Source: Viridibacillus sp050279675 | GTDB lineage: Bacteria; Bacillota; Bacilli; Bacillales_A; Planococcaceae | Assembly: GCF_050279675.1 (NCBI RefSeq) | Contig: NZ_JBNNUK010000043.1 | Span: forward strand, 1 to 6,322 | Direction of reading: 5' to 3' | DNA: 6,322 nucleotides | Shown: positions 1 through 4,706 of the stretch, one piece after another | Numbering within the stretch: the stretch's first letter is position 1 | How the letters are laid out: each line of letters begins with the position of its first letter | Notes under the pieces: generated by a model | The model's database searches: none | The model's input: only the letters and a program-made list of their open reading frames with translations | Told to the model about the DNA's origin: nothing | Program-made: the position numbers and the translations under genes

Positions 1-1
1 A

Positions 2-475
2 CTTGGTGGGCAACCATGGCAATACGCAATATTTAAAGGAGCTTTTCCTATCGGTTATGTTTTAGGTACGGTACTTCTTTTAAAACTACCCAAAACTCCA
101 ACGGTCATGTACGTAGGATTGCTTGGTGGAGGATTATCATTCGTTCTTTTATTCTTTGTTCAATCAATTCAATTTGCTTGGTTATGTGAATTAATGGGAG
201 GACTATTATTTCCTCTTTTCAATGCACAAAGTGCTACAATTTTTCAACAAGAAGCTCCTCGGGATCGTTTAACCCAACTAAGTGCTGTTCGTCTCTTTAT
301 ATTTAGAGTATCCATGCCCGTGGGAATATTATTTGCTTCTTCTGCTTTTTTCGAAATTAGCACTCGCAGCATGTACCTAATTATCGGTTTACTAATTGTA
401 CTTCCAGCAACGCTCTTTTTAATTAATTCCGTTAATCACTCAAATAAATCTTATATTAGTATAAAGGACAAATAA
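2..475 (+). CDS. MFS transporter, C-terminal part (5' end outside window)
   Basis: An open frame runs from the left edge of the window to a TAA at 473-475, giving 158 residues. The ATG at 107 is internal, because the frame is open and hydrophobic upstream of it (the codons from position 2 read LGGQPWQYAIFKGAF). The fragment contains about five hydrophobic segments separated by short loops, including GLLGGGLSFVLLFFV, LMGGLLFPLF and MYLIIGLLIVLPATLFLI. A cytoplasmic-looking loop QQEAPRDRLTQLSAVR precedes a helix beginning LFIFRVSMPVGILF. This pattern, an acidic/basic loop with RDRL followed by a Pro/Gly-rich helix, is typical of the second half of 12-helix major facilitator drug-efflux type permeases, which are usually about 400 residues long. 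The substrate cannot be told from this part. A terminator follows 17 bases downstream. The family call is fairly sure, but assignment to a subfamily is not possible. Confidence 0.8.
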   Translation, partial: LGGQPWQYAIFKGAFPIGYVLGTVLLLKLPKTPTVMYVGLLGGGLSFVLLFFVQSIQFAWLCELMGGLLFPLFNAQSATIFQQEAPRDRLTQLSAVRLFIFRVSMPVGILFASSAFFEISTRSMYLIIGLLIVLPATLFLINSVNHSNKSYISIKDK

Positions 476-492
476 CAGTCAGCTTTTCTATT

Positions 493-529
493 AAAGGAGC
501 GTTGTTCCAGGAGAATTAACGCTCTTTTT
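493..529 (+). terminator. Rho-independent terminator of the MFS gene
   Basis: The arms GAGCGTT (497-503) and AACGCTC (518-524) are perfectly complementary and enclose a 14-base loop. Five T residues follow (525-529), and A residues precede the left arm so that the stem can extend by A-T and G-T pairs. It lies 17 bases after the MFS stop codon. A degenerate copy of the repeat's right box follows at 541-567, so this hairpin may occupy the place of a repeat core. Confidence 0.8.
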
Positions 530-540
530 GATGAACTTTT

Positions 541-567
541 TGTACTAATGGGGGAGTTTATCTGAAT
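541..567 (+). repeat. Degenerate right half of the dispersed terminator repeat
   Basis: The text TGTACTAATGGGGGAGTTTA, followed by TCTGAATA, matches the right end of the other copies (GAACTAACGGGGCAGTTTAG, then TTGAATA) with several substitutions. It has no long or short core of its own. The unrelated MFS terminator (493-529) sits where the core would be. It may be an old, decayed copy. Confidence 0.45.
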
Positions 568-574
568 ATTCCTT

Positions 575-667
575 ATTCAACTAACGGGAGCTTTACTTGA
601 AGATCATTGAGTTGCGTTTGCAGCTCTTTTTTTCGTTTTTGAACTAACGGGGCAGTTTAGTTCAATA
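575..667 (+). repeat. Dispersed terminator repeat, long-core copy A
   Basis: The left box TTCAACTAACGGGAGC starts at 577. The conserved stretch CTTTACTTGAAGATCATT follows, then the terminator hairpin (609-633). The right box GAACTAACGGGGCAGTTTAG begins at 641. In this copy the right box forms a perfect 9-bp stem, TTGAACTAA (639-647) with TTAGTTCAA (657-665), around a 9-base loop. It lies between the MFS terminator and the DUF6176-like gene. Confidence 0.85.
609..633 (+). terminator. Terminator hairpin in repeat copy A
   Basis: GAGTTGC (609-615) pairs with GCAGCTC (620-626) with one T:G wobble. The loop is GTTT and a run of seven T residues follows (627-633). This fits an intrinsic terminator on the + strand. 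Confidence 0.7.
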
Positions 668-685
668 AGAAAAGAAAAGAAAATA

Positions 686-704
686 TGTTAAAATATAGTA
701 TAAT
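686..704 (+). promoter_or_regulatory. Candidate -10 region for the DUF6176-like gene
   Basis: Two overlapping -10 candidates lie upstream of the gene: TGTTAAAAT (686-694, an extended -10 pattern) and a perfect TATAAT (699-704). No good -35 is present at 16-18 bases, where the DNA is nearly pure A/G. An ATGTTAAAATA string also occurs downstream of repeat copy B, upstream of the next gene (1190-1200), which supports a shared promoter element. The assignment is tentative. Confidence 0.4.
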
Positions 705-740
705 TAATATGGATTAAAAAAAAGAAAGGAACGAAGTACA

Positions 741-1085
741 ATGAATATTGAATGCACTCGATATCGAGTGAAACAAGGTAAAACAGAAAAAGTAAATGAG
801 TGGTTGGCTTTCTTGAATGAAAATATGGAAGATGTACTAGTTACCCTTGAAGGCGAGAGAATGTACGTTGAAACGATTTTTCGAGAAGTATTAAGTGGTG
901 AAGAATATCTTTATTGGTATGCTGTTCAAGGGACAGGTGGAATTGATGTCGATGATTCAGAACATTGGATTGATAAAAAACACATTGAATACTGGGATGA
1001 ATGTATTGATGAATCCTTTAAACCTGTAAATTTACAAACTGAGGTAGTGATGATTCCTGAAAAAGTACGAAATTCTATGAAGTAA
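741..1085 (+). CDS. DUF6176-like small soluble protein
   Basis: This is a complete 114-residue ORF with an ATG at 741. An AAAGGA SD (725-730) lies 10 bases upstream. No signal peptide or membrane segment is visible. The protein is acidic and rich in aromatic residues. It begins MNIECTRYRVKQGK, followed by a helix KVNEWLAFLNENMEDVL. Other notable segments are GERMYVETIFRE, EYLYWYAVQG, a D/H-rich part (DVDDSEHWIDKKHIEYWDECID) and a tail NLQTEVVMIPEKVR. From memory these match the DUF6176 family of Bacillus proteins of about 110 residues, which have no known biochemical role. The ferredoxin-like alpha/beta barrel appearance (a strand with R, then a helix of the EWLxFLNEN type) recalls small monooxygenase or stress-dimer folds, but that is inference. 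The gene stands alone, with repeat copies A and B on either side. The family call is likely; the function is unknown. Confidence 0.8.
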   Translation: MNIECTRYRVKQGKTEKVNEWLAFLNENMEDVLVTLEGERMYVETIFREVLSGEEYLYWYAVQGTGGIDVDDSEHWIDKKHIEYWDECIDESFKPVNLQTEVVMIPEKVRNSMK

Positions 1086-1092
1086 GCACTTC

Positions 1093-1183
1093 TTAAACTA
1101 ATGGGTGCTTTACTTGAAGATCATTGAGTTGCATATGCAGCTCTTTTTTCTTTATTGAACTAACGGGGCAGGTTAGTTTAAGA
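1093..1183 (+). repeat. Dispersed terminator repeat, long-core copy B
   Basis: The copy starts at TTAAACTAATGGGTGC, eight bases after the DUF6176-like stop codon, and ends around GGTTAGTTTAAG. The left box carries one change (AATGGG instead of AACGGG). The right stem is extended here: TTGAACTAAC (1155-1164) pairs with GTTAGTTTAA (1172-1181), including an extra C:G pair not present in copy A and one G:T wobble. This is consistent with selection for structure. Confidence 0.85.
1126..1149 (+). terminator. Terminator hairpin in repeat copy B
   Basis: GAGTTGC (1126-1132) and GCAGCTC (1137-1143) enclose the loop ATAT, followed by six T residues (1144-1149). It is placed to end transcription of the DUF6176-like gene, whose stop is about 40 bases upstream. 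Confidence 0.75.
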
Positions 1184-1190
1184 AGTTGCA

Positions 1191-1199
1191 TGTTAAAAT
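1191..1199 (+). promoter_or_regulatory. Candidate extended -10 for the 63-residue protein gene
   Basis: TGTTAAAAT matches the extended -10 pattern TGnTAnAAT. It lies about 25 bases before the start codon, just after the right end of repeat copy B. No convincing -35 was found, so the call rests on the extended -10 and on the same string occurring before the previous gene. Confidence 0.3.
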
Positions 1200-1220
1200 A
1201 GCGAGAAGAGAAAAAGGTGG

Positions 1221-1412
1221 ATGATGGATTTAATGTACAAACCATTAATTTTAGCGGTGGTGGTAGGGTTATACGTATATATAGCGGGTAAAACTGTATA
1301 TAGTGGAATTCTAAATTTTGTCATACTTTATATTGTACTTACAATGGTTTCTTTGTTATTTCGAAAAATCGAAAAGAAGAGAAGAGAAGAAGAGTTTAAA
1401 GAAGGAGGTTAG
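1221..1412 (+). CDS. Small two-helix membrane protein, unknown function
   Basis: This is a complete ORF of 63 residues if counted from the first ATG. There are three in-frame ATGs, at 1221, 1224 and 1233 (MMDLMYKP). The SD-like AAAAAGGTGG (1211-1220) directly abuts the first, so 1224 or 1233 is the more natural start. Two hydrophobic segments are visible at about residues 8-26 (PLILAVVVGLYVYIAG) and 31-47 (LNFVILYIVLTMVSLLF). A highly charged tail follows (RKIEKKRREEEFKEGG), which by the positive-inside rule should be cytoplasmic and would place the short N-terminus in the cytoplasm too. I do not recognise the family. The gene has its own repeat on each side. Its last codons, GAAGGAGG, form a perfect SD for the tiny ORF that begins right after the stop. 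It is probably real on the basis of composition and placement. Confidence 0.6.
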   Translation: MMDLMYKPLILAVVVGLYVYIAGKTVYSGILNFVILYIVLTMVSLLFRKIEKKRREEEFKEGG

Positions 1413-1481
1413 TTGAAGATTAAATATGGTGAGCCTTACTATATTGGTTGTTGGGGTCAAATTTTATTTGTAAGATTGTGA
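1413..1481 (+). CDS. Possible 22-codon ORF, TTG start, coupled to the upstream gene
   Basis: A TTG follows the TAG of the 63-residue protein gene immediately. An AAGGAGG SD (1402-1408) lies 4 bases upstream and is embedded in the last codons of that gene. The frame reads MKIKYGEPYYIGCWGQILFV plus two residues, then stops at TGA (1479-1481). The last codons enter a stretch (from 1472) that also precedes repeat copy D, so the end of this ORF may be repeat DNA and the ORF a truncated relic. No family is recognised. It could equally be untranslated spacer. Confidence 0.25.
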   Translation: MKIKYGEPYYIGCWGQILFVRL

Positions 1482-1580
1482 AAGAATGTACTTAAACTAA
1501 CGGGTGCTTTACTTGAAGATCATTGAGTTGCCTAGGCGGCTCTTTTTTCTTTTGAACTAAAGGGGCAGTTTAGTTGAATA
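1472..1580 (+). repeat. Dispersed terminator repeat, long-core copy C with extended left flank
   Basis: The core copy runs from GTACTTAAACTAACGGGTGC (about 1488) to GGCAGTTTAGTTGAATA. The DNA from 1472 (AAGATTGTGAAAGAA) also matches the left flank of copy D (AAGATTGTGAATAAA), so the repeated unit reaches further left here. The right box reads GAACTAAAGGGGCAG, with A for C, as in copy D. Copies C and D are therefore the closest pair. Confidence 0.85.
1525..1548 (+). terminator. Terminator hairpin in repeat copy C
   Basis: GAGTTGC (1525-1531) pairs with GCGGCTC (1536-1542) around CTAG, followed by six T residues. Compared with the other copies the right arm has G for A. This turns a T:A pair into a T:G wobble, so the stem is preserved despite the change. 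Confidence 0.7.
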
Positions 1581-1719
1581 TGCAGGGATTTTGGGATACA
1601 CGACGACGTAGTTAGAAATAAGTAGAGTTATGTAACGGAACAGTTCGTGTGTTTAGAATAGGTTTATGATTTTTGTAATAAATTAAATAATAGAACACTT
1701 TTATTTATAGGAGGATAAA

Positions 1720-2001
1720 ATGGGAGAAACAAATAGTAAATCTATTGTATCGCTCGTGTTAGGTATATTATCCATATTTTTACCTTTACATTTTATTGGA
1801 TTAATCCTAGGTATAATCGGGATTATTTTGTCATCTAAAAGTATGAAGGAGATTGACCTTACAAGCGAAAAAGGAAAGGGCTTGGCTATTTCAGGTAAGG
1901 TTTGTAGTATCATAGGAATCTGTGTTCAAATTCTTTTAATTTTACTTATAGTTTTATCTATTGCATCAGTTTCACTATTAACGAATTCAGGGAATAATTA
2001 A
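1720..2001 (+). CDS. DUF4190-like small membrane protein
   Basis: This is a complete 93-residue ORF. The ATG at 1720 is preceded by a strong TAGGAGG SD (1708-1714) with a 5-base spacer. The layout matches DUF4190-type proteins. A short polar N-terminus (MGETNSKS) leads into a Gly-rich hydrophobic hairpin at residues 9-37 (SLVLGILSIFLPL, then GLILGIIGIILSSKS). A polar linker with the typical KGKGLAISGKVCSIIG segment follows at 51-66, then a final hydrophobic segment (about 67-86) and a short NSGNN tail. Family members are small Bacillus and actinobacterial membrane proteins with no known activity. The linker GKGLAISG and the repeated LGIxxIxL pattern are what I used for the call. The 138 bases upstream after repeat copy C presumably hold the promoter, but no clear -35/-10 pair was found. 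A short-core repeat begins about 20 bases after the stop. Confidence 0.8.
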   Translation: MGETNSKSIVSLVLGILSIFLPLHFIGLILGIIGIILSSKSMKEIDLTSEKGKGLAISGKVCSIIGICVQILLILLIVLSIASVSLLTNSGNN

Positions 2002-2022
2002 GAAAATAAAATGTTTTCTCTT

Positions 2023-2100
2023 CAAGTTAATGAGGCTTGACTTCAATATGGAGTTAAGCCTTTTTCTTATAGAACTAACGGAGCAGTTTAGTTCAATAAC
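2023..2100 (+). repeat. Dispersed terminator repeat, short-core copy 1
   Basis: The left box is degenerate (CAAGTTAATGAGGC against AACTAACGGGTGC). The core is a hairpin with T-run (2033-2065), and the right box GAACTAACGGAGCAGTTTAG then TTCAATAA (2072-2098) is well conserved. GAACTAA and TTAGTTC form a 7-bp right stem. The core sequence differs from copies A-E but occupies the same place between the same ends. Confidence 0.8.
2033..2065 (+). terminator. Terminator hairpin after the DUF4190-like gene
   Basis: AGGCTTGACTTC (2033-2044) pairs with GGAGTTAAGCCT (2050-2061) in a 12-bp stem with wobbles, loop AATAT, and a T-run (2061-2065). It lies about 30 bases after the stop codon. Confidence 0.85.
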
Positions 2101-2353
2101 GTAAAATTTCTAAAAGCAATAAGGGATGATTATAAGTCATCCTTTAACTTCAATATTCACAACAGTCAACATTAGATTGGACAGTCGTTCGAATTATCAA
2201 TCCCAATCTGAAACTCAGTGGTAAGGGTTATAATATTTCACTTGGAGATACAGTGGGGAAAATGTGATTGTCACGAGATAACGGTACGCAATGTAAGTAG
2301 CAAATTGAAAAAAGCAACATATATATAATAAATGACAATTGTATATAACCAAT
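2101..2353. other. Intergenic region between the DUF4190-like and DoxX-like genes; no gene identified
   Basis: About 250 bases hold no supportable gene. A short imperfect palindrome, AAGGGATGA/TCATCCTT (2120-2147), could be a weak hairpin. AGATTGG (2172-2178) and CCAATCT further right (about 2205-2211) form a second inverted repeat. The middle (about 2150-2300) has coding-like codon texture in two frames, interrupted by stops, and may be a decayed gene, but no family is recognisable. An A/T-rich stretch with TATATATAAT (2320-2329) lies about 40 bases before the DoxX-like start and may hold its promoter. The TTGAAA at 2305 is only 13 bases from TATAAT, which is too close for a standard sigma-A site. 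Confidence 0.35.
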
Positions 2354-2370
2354 AAGGGGGAGACAGTATT
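2354..2370 (+). promoter_or_regulatory. SD that places the DoxX-like start on an ATT codon
   Basis: AAGGGGG (2354-2360) is followed by 7 bases and then ATT (2368-2370). This is ideal spacing for initiation there, and no ATG, GTG or TTG lies within normal distance. ATT is a known but rare start (for example in infC of enteric bacteria). The alternative is a point mutation of ATG that has crippled the gene. Confidence 0.6.
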
Positions 2371-2712
2371 ACAATTGTTGGATGGATATTACAAGGTTTG
2401 CTTATATTTATGTTTTTAATAGCGGGATTTGGAAAGGTAATAGGTTCTAAAATGCATCGTGAAGCATTTAATCATTGTAAATTACCACAATGGTGTCGGG
2501 TAATAACAGGAGTTGTCGAACTTATTGGTGTAGTATTCTTAATCGTTGGTTTTTGGCAATATAATTTTTTAATTGCTGGAGCATTATTACTTGGCGTGGT
2601 AGGAATTGGGGGGACCATTACACATATACGTGTAAAGGATGGGTTTAAAGATACTTTTTTAATTGTATTATTGGGAATCATCGCTTTTCTATTACTGTTT
2701 ATTAAACTCTAG
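2368..2712 (+). CDS. DoxX-like small membrane protein, apparent ATT start
   Basis: The first ATG/GTG/TTG-type codon in this frame is a TTG at 2398, but the reading frame is clearly coding before it. Codons from 2368 read (ATT)-TIVGWILQGLLIFMFLIAG, which is the usual N-terminus of DoxX-like proteins in Bacillus (normally MTI...), and AAGGGGG (2354-2360) sits 7 bases before the ATT. I therefore place the start at ATT 2368, giving 114 residues. There are four hydrophobic segments, at about 4-20, 45-62, 66-84 and 97-113. The typical GFGKVIGSKMH segment follows helix 1, HCKLPQWCRVITGVVELIG leads into helix 2, and THIRVKDGFKDT precedes helix 4. DoxX relatives are small integral membrane proteins, in some species linked to redox or thiol stress, but no activity can be assigned here. 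Starting at 2398 would remove most of helix 1. A weak hairpin and repeat copy D follow. Confidence 0.8.
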   Translation: MTIVGWILQGLLIFMFLIAGFGKVIGSKMHREAFNHCKLPQWCRVITGVVELIGVVFLIVGFWQYNFLIAGALLLGVVGIGGTITHIRVKDGFKDTFLIVLLGIIAFLLLFIKL

Positions 2713-2717
2713 AAATC

Positions 2718-2744
2718 AAAGCTGTCTTGCTGATAGCCTTTTAT
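2718..2744 (+). terminator. Weak terminator-like hairpin after the DoxX-like gene
   Basis: GCTGTC (2721-2726) and GATAGC (2732-2737) form a 6-bp stem with one G:T pair and the loop TTGCT. A residues lie before it and CTTTTATT after it. The stem is short, so the stronger hairpin in repeat copy D further on may do most of the work. Confidence 0.4.
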
Positions 2745-2787
2745 TTACATCAAAGTGATGAATAGTCTTCATGAAGTATTAAAAGTA

Positions 2788-2896
2788 AAGATTGTGAATA
2801 AATGTACTTAAACTAACGGGGGCTTTACTTGAAGATCATTGAGTTGCATATGCAGCTCTTTTTTTCTTATTGAACTAAAGGGGCAGTTTAGTTTAA
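2788..2896 (+). repeat. Dispersed terminator repeat, long-core copy D with extended left flank
   Basis: This copy resembles copy C most. It shares the left flank AAGATTGTGA-TAAATGTACTT, the left box AACTAACGGGGGC (2811), the conserved CTTTACTTGAAGATCATT, the hairpin, and the right box TTGAACTAAAGGGGCAG. The right stem is TTGAACTAA with TTAGTTTAA, one wobble. It follows the DoxX-like gene by about 80 bases. Confidence 0.85.
2841..2865 (+). terminator. Terminator hairpin in repeat copy D
   Basis: GAGTTGC (2841-2847), loop ATAT, GCAGCTC (2852-2858) and seven T residues (2859-2865) form a compact intrinsic terminator. Confidence 0.75.
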
Positions 2897-2968
2897 GTGT
2901 CGATTTGAAATAAAGTTTAACTGTTTTTAAAAAAGATTTACTGTTTATAAAAAAAATTGCAACGTTTT

Positions 2969-3004
2969 ACCCCTTTAGATTGGATTGTCTAAAGGGGTGT
3001 TTTT
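2969..3004 (+). terminator. Strong hairpin with T-run upstream of the TetR gene
   Basis: ACCCCTTTAGA (2969-2979) and TCTAAAGGGGT (2988-2998) are perfectly complementary over 11 bp. The loop is 8 bases, and TG plus a T-run (3000-3004) follows. Upstream there is only about 70 bases of A/T-rich DNA after repeat copy D, so this could be a second terminator for read-through from the DoxX-like gene, an insulator for the tetR-type gene, or a terminator/attenuator of a short transcript (TTGAAA 2905-2910, 17 bases, TAAAAA 2928-2933 is a weak promoter candidate). The right arm also contains AAAGGGG, placed like an SD for the ATG at 3005. Confidence 0.75.
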
Positions 3005-3097
3005 ATGTCTAAGGATAGAACATTCAACGTGATGGACAAACTAATTTCTTTATTGAGAGTTTTAGCCGAGGGATATTCTTACAATATTGTAATTTGA
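3005..3097 (+). CDS. Possible 30-codon ORF behind a hairpin, unknown
   Basis: The ATG at 3005 lies 7 bases after AAAGGGG (2991-2997), which is buried in the right arm of the strong hairpin. The 30 codons read MSKDRTFNVMDKLISLLRVL and then AEGYSYNIVI before the TGA at 3095-3097. An amphipathic helix is plausible (NVMDKLISLLRVLAEG). The look is that of the first helix of a longer protein, so this could be a truncated relic. No family is recognised. The TGA is immediately followed by the TetR-gene promoter. Evidence for translation is only the SD-ATG spacing. Confidence 0.25.
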   Translation: MSKDRTFNVMDKLISLLRVLAEGYSYNIVI

Positions 3098-3100
3098 GTA

Positions 3101-3129
3101 TTGACAATGAGTAGTTCGTGGCACATATT
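3101..3129 (+). promoter_or_regulatory. Sigma-A promoter of the TetR-CPBP operon
   Basis: A perfect -35 TTGACA (3101-3106) and a 17-base spacer lead to CATATT (3124-3129), a 4/6 match to TATAAT. The -10 overlaps the left arm of the palindrome at 3125-3158. A bound repressor would therefore block polymerase, as expected for an autoregulated TetR-type operon. Confidence 0.7.
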
Positions 3130-3158
3130 AAAAATGACAATAGTGTCATTTTTAATAT
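3125..3158. promoter_or_regulatory. Palindromic operator, probably for the adjacent TetR-family regulator
   Basis: ATATTAAAAATGACA (3125-3139) and TGTCATTTTTAATAT (3144-3158) are perfect 15-bp inverted arms around the 4-base spacer ATAG. The core TGACA-n4-TGTCA is the usual size for a TetR-type operator. It overlaps the -10 region and ends just before the SD AGGAGG (3161-3166). The same palindrome could fold in the mRNA leader, but there is no T-run after it, so a DNA operator is more likely than a terminator. Confidence 0.75.
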
Positions 3159-3171
3159 ATAGGAGGTAACT

Positions 3172-3831
3172 ATGCCTAAGGTAAGTCATGAATATGTAAT
3201 AAGAAAGAAAAATGCCATTTTAGAAGCAGCTTTATCGGTGTGTACAGTTAAGCCGCTCTATGAAATTACGATGAGAGATATAATAAAAGCGTCCGGAGTA
3301 AGTCAAGGGGGCATTTATCGCTATTATTCAGATTTAGATGAAATACTTGTTGCGATCATTAATCAAGCTAATGCAAATGCCGACTATAAGCAAGCAGTAG
3401 ATGCGATCATTGAAAATAGCGATGCTCATAAAGAGACGATCGAAAAGCTGTTTACTTTTCTCGGTGAGTACATTAAAGAAAACTTATCAACGGTTGGAAA
3501 AATTCAATTTGAGCTCACAATCTTATTTGCGAACAATCCAGAGAGACAAATGAAAATTTTACCCAACATTACTGAAAACGAAAGCGGACAATACTTGGTG
3601 GGGCAAATATTTAATACAATTCATGAGGGAATTTCATTAGGGAGCTTTCAGCCTGAAGTATCACTAGAGGATTTATTTACTTTTATTATGACTTCCATTG
3701 ATGGAATTGTAAGAGATGTTGTTTTACAAAAATGTTACGGTATGTTCCAAAATGAACAAGCACTTTTTGACGAGATTCGACTAATGGATACTCTATGCAA
3801 GTCTGTACAATCATTGTTGGGGTGTAAATAA
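3172..3831 (+). CDS. TetR/AcrR-family transcriptional regulator
   Basis: This is a complete 219-residue ORF. The ATG at 3172 is preceded by AGGAGG (3161-3166) with a 5-base spacer. The N-terminal TetR DNA-binding domain is clear. Helix 1 is KKNAILEAALSVC (residues 12-24), and the helix-turn-helix is ITMRDIIKASGVSQGGIYRY (32-51), followed by YSDLDEILVAII. This matches the TetR pattern in which the recognition helix carries G-x-IYRYY. Residues from about 65 onward are the divergent ligand-binding and dimerisation domain, all-helical by composition. No ligand can be inferred. The length is normal for the family. The gene starts just behind a sigma-A promoter that overlaps a perfect palindrome, so autorepression is likely. 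The CPBP-type gene begins 16 bases after the stop with its own SD, so the two are almost certainly co-transcribed and that gene is the probable target. Confidence 0.92.
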   Translation: MPKVSHEYVIRKKNAILEAALSVCTVKPLYEITMRDIIKASGVSQGGIYRYYSDLDEILVAIINQANANADYKQAVDAIIENSDAHKETIEKLFTFLGEYIKENLSTVGKIQFELTILFANNPERQMKILPNITENESGQYLVGQIFNTIHEGISLGSFQPEVSLEDLFTFIMTSIDGIVRDVVLQKCYGMFQNEQALFDEIRLMDTLCKSVQSLLGCK

Positions 3832-3846
3832 AAGGAGGGAGCGTAA

Positions 3847-4620
3847 TTGGGGAAAGAGGTAGGAAGGTTTCTATTCTATACATTTTCTTTGTCGTGGATA
3901 CTTTGGGGCGGTTTAGCAATTTTAACACAATTCAATCTGCTTAAGTTCGGAACTGCATTATCAATAATATTGTTTATTCTTGGTGGTGTTGCACCTGGTA
4001 TTAGTGAGATTTGGTTAAAAAAGAAGTATAGTTCTAAAGAAGAGTTTAAATCGTTTATTAGTAATATAAAAAATCCTAGATATCCATTAGCATGGTATCT
4101 ATTTACTGTTGGACTTGCGTTTGCAGCTTGTTTTTTGCCAACTCTTTGGGGTGGAGCATCTATGGAGAACCCCCTATATCTGGCATTAATTAATTTCCCA
4201 ATCATGATTATTGGAGGTGGATTGGAAGAAATCGGCTGGCGTGGGTATTTACAGCCTACTTTGCAAAAAAGATGGTCGCCATTCACAAGTACGCTCATTG
4301 TGGGAGGGGTTTGGGCAATATGGCATTTGCCATTATGGTTTGTGGTTGGTACAAATCAAATGAGCATGAATTTTCTATGGTTTACTCTAATTGCTTTGGC
4401 AGTATCTTTTTTAATGACAGTCATTTATTTATCCACTAAAAGTATTTTTCTATGTATTATTTTTCATGCCTTAATTAATTCATTCTGGGAAGTGTATATT
4501 CCAGATACAAATGTTTCGTCTGCGTTATTCACGCTTTTGTTTGCCCTGGTTATTTTTACTGCATTTGAAATCTATCGAAAGAAGAATAACAATAAAGCTC
4601 ATCAATTTCTTCATGGATAA
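3847..4620 (+). CDS. CPBP (Abi) family intramembrane metalloprotease homologue
   Basis: This is a complete 257-residue ORF starting at TTG 3847. The SD AAAGGAGG (3831-3838) lies 8 bases upstream and overlaps the end of the regulator gene, so TTG is preferred to any later ATG. It is a polytopic membrane protein with about seven or eight hydrophobic segments (roughly 8-27, 36-54, 82-100, 111-126, 146-167, 175-195, 199-213, 224-241) and a basic tail RKKNNNK. All three CPBP signatures are present. They are EEIGWRG (E127, E128, R132), WAIWHLPLW (H160) and FHALIN (H207, N211). The family includes Rce1-like CAAX prenyl proteases and bacterial proteins tied to bacteriocin self-immunity or peptide maturation. 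The catalytic Glu and His residues are intact, so an active protease is plausible, but the substrate is unknown. It is co-transcribed with the TetR-family regulator, which suggests induction by some ligand or stress. Confidence 0.9.
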   Translation: MGKEVGRFLFYTFSLSWILWGGLAILTQFNLLKFGTALSIILFILGGVAPGISEIWLKKKYSSKEEFKSFISNIKNPRYPLAWYLFTVGLAFAACFLPTLWGGASMENPLYLALINFPIMIIGGGLEEIGWRGYLQPTLQKRWSPFTSTLIVGGVWAIWHLPLWFVVGTNQMSMNFLWFTLIALAVSFLMTVIYLSTKSIFLCIIFHALINSFWEVYIPDTNVSSALFTLLFALVIFTAFEIYRKKNNNKAHQFLHG

Positions 4621-4706
4621 CAAGTTTGAAATAATTCAAAATTAACTGTAAATATTATACATACGTTGATGATAATCCTTTATTTAAAAAAATTGCTCGA
4701 TTGTCT

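Noticed and set aside
107..475. A separate 122-residue gene starting at ATG 107
   Set aside because: The frame is open and hydrophobic back to the window edge and there is no SD before 107. It is the continuing MFS transporter.
1638..1652. GAACAGTTC small palindrome upstream of the DUF4190-like gene as an operator
   Set aside because: The arms are only 4 bp, and there is no promoter to place it against and no second copy.
2305..2329. TTGAAA ... TATAAT promoter before the DoxX-like gene
   Set aside because: The spacer is only 13 bases, well outside the usual 16-18 for sigma-A. I mention the A/T-rich region but do not call a promoter.
2335..2378. Two ACAATTGT palindromes (2335-2342 and 2371-2378) as an operator pair
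   Set aside because: The second falls on the first codons (ACA ATT GTT) of the DoxX-like gene, where the protein family explains the bases. An 8-mer A/T-rich palindrome is easily found by chance here.
4625..4640. TTTGAA-ATAA-TTCAAA as a terminator of the CPBP gene
   Set aside because: It has a 6-bp A/T-rich stem without a T-run. The repeat-borne hairpin at 4723-4756 is a far better terminator.
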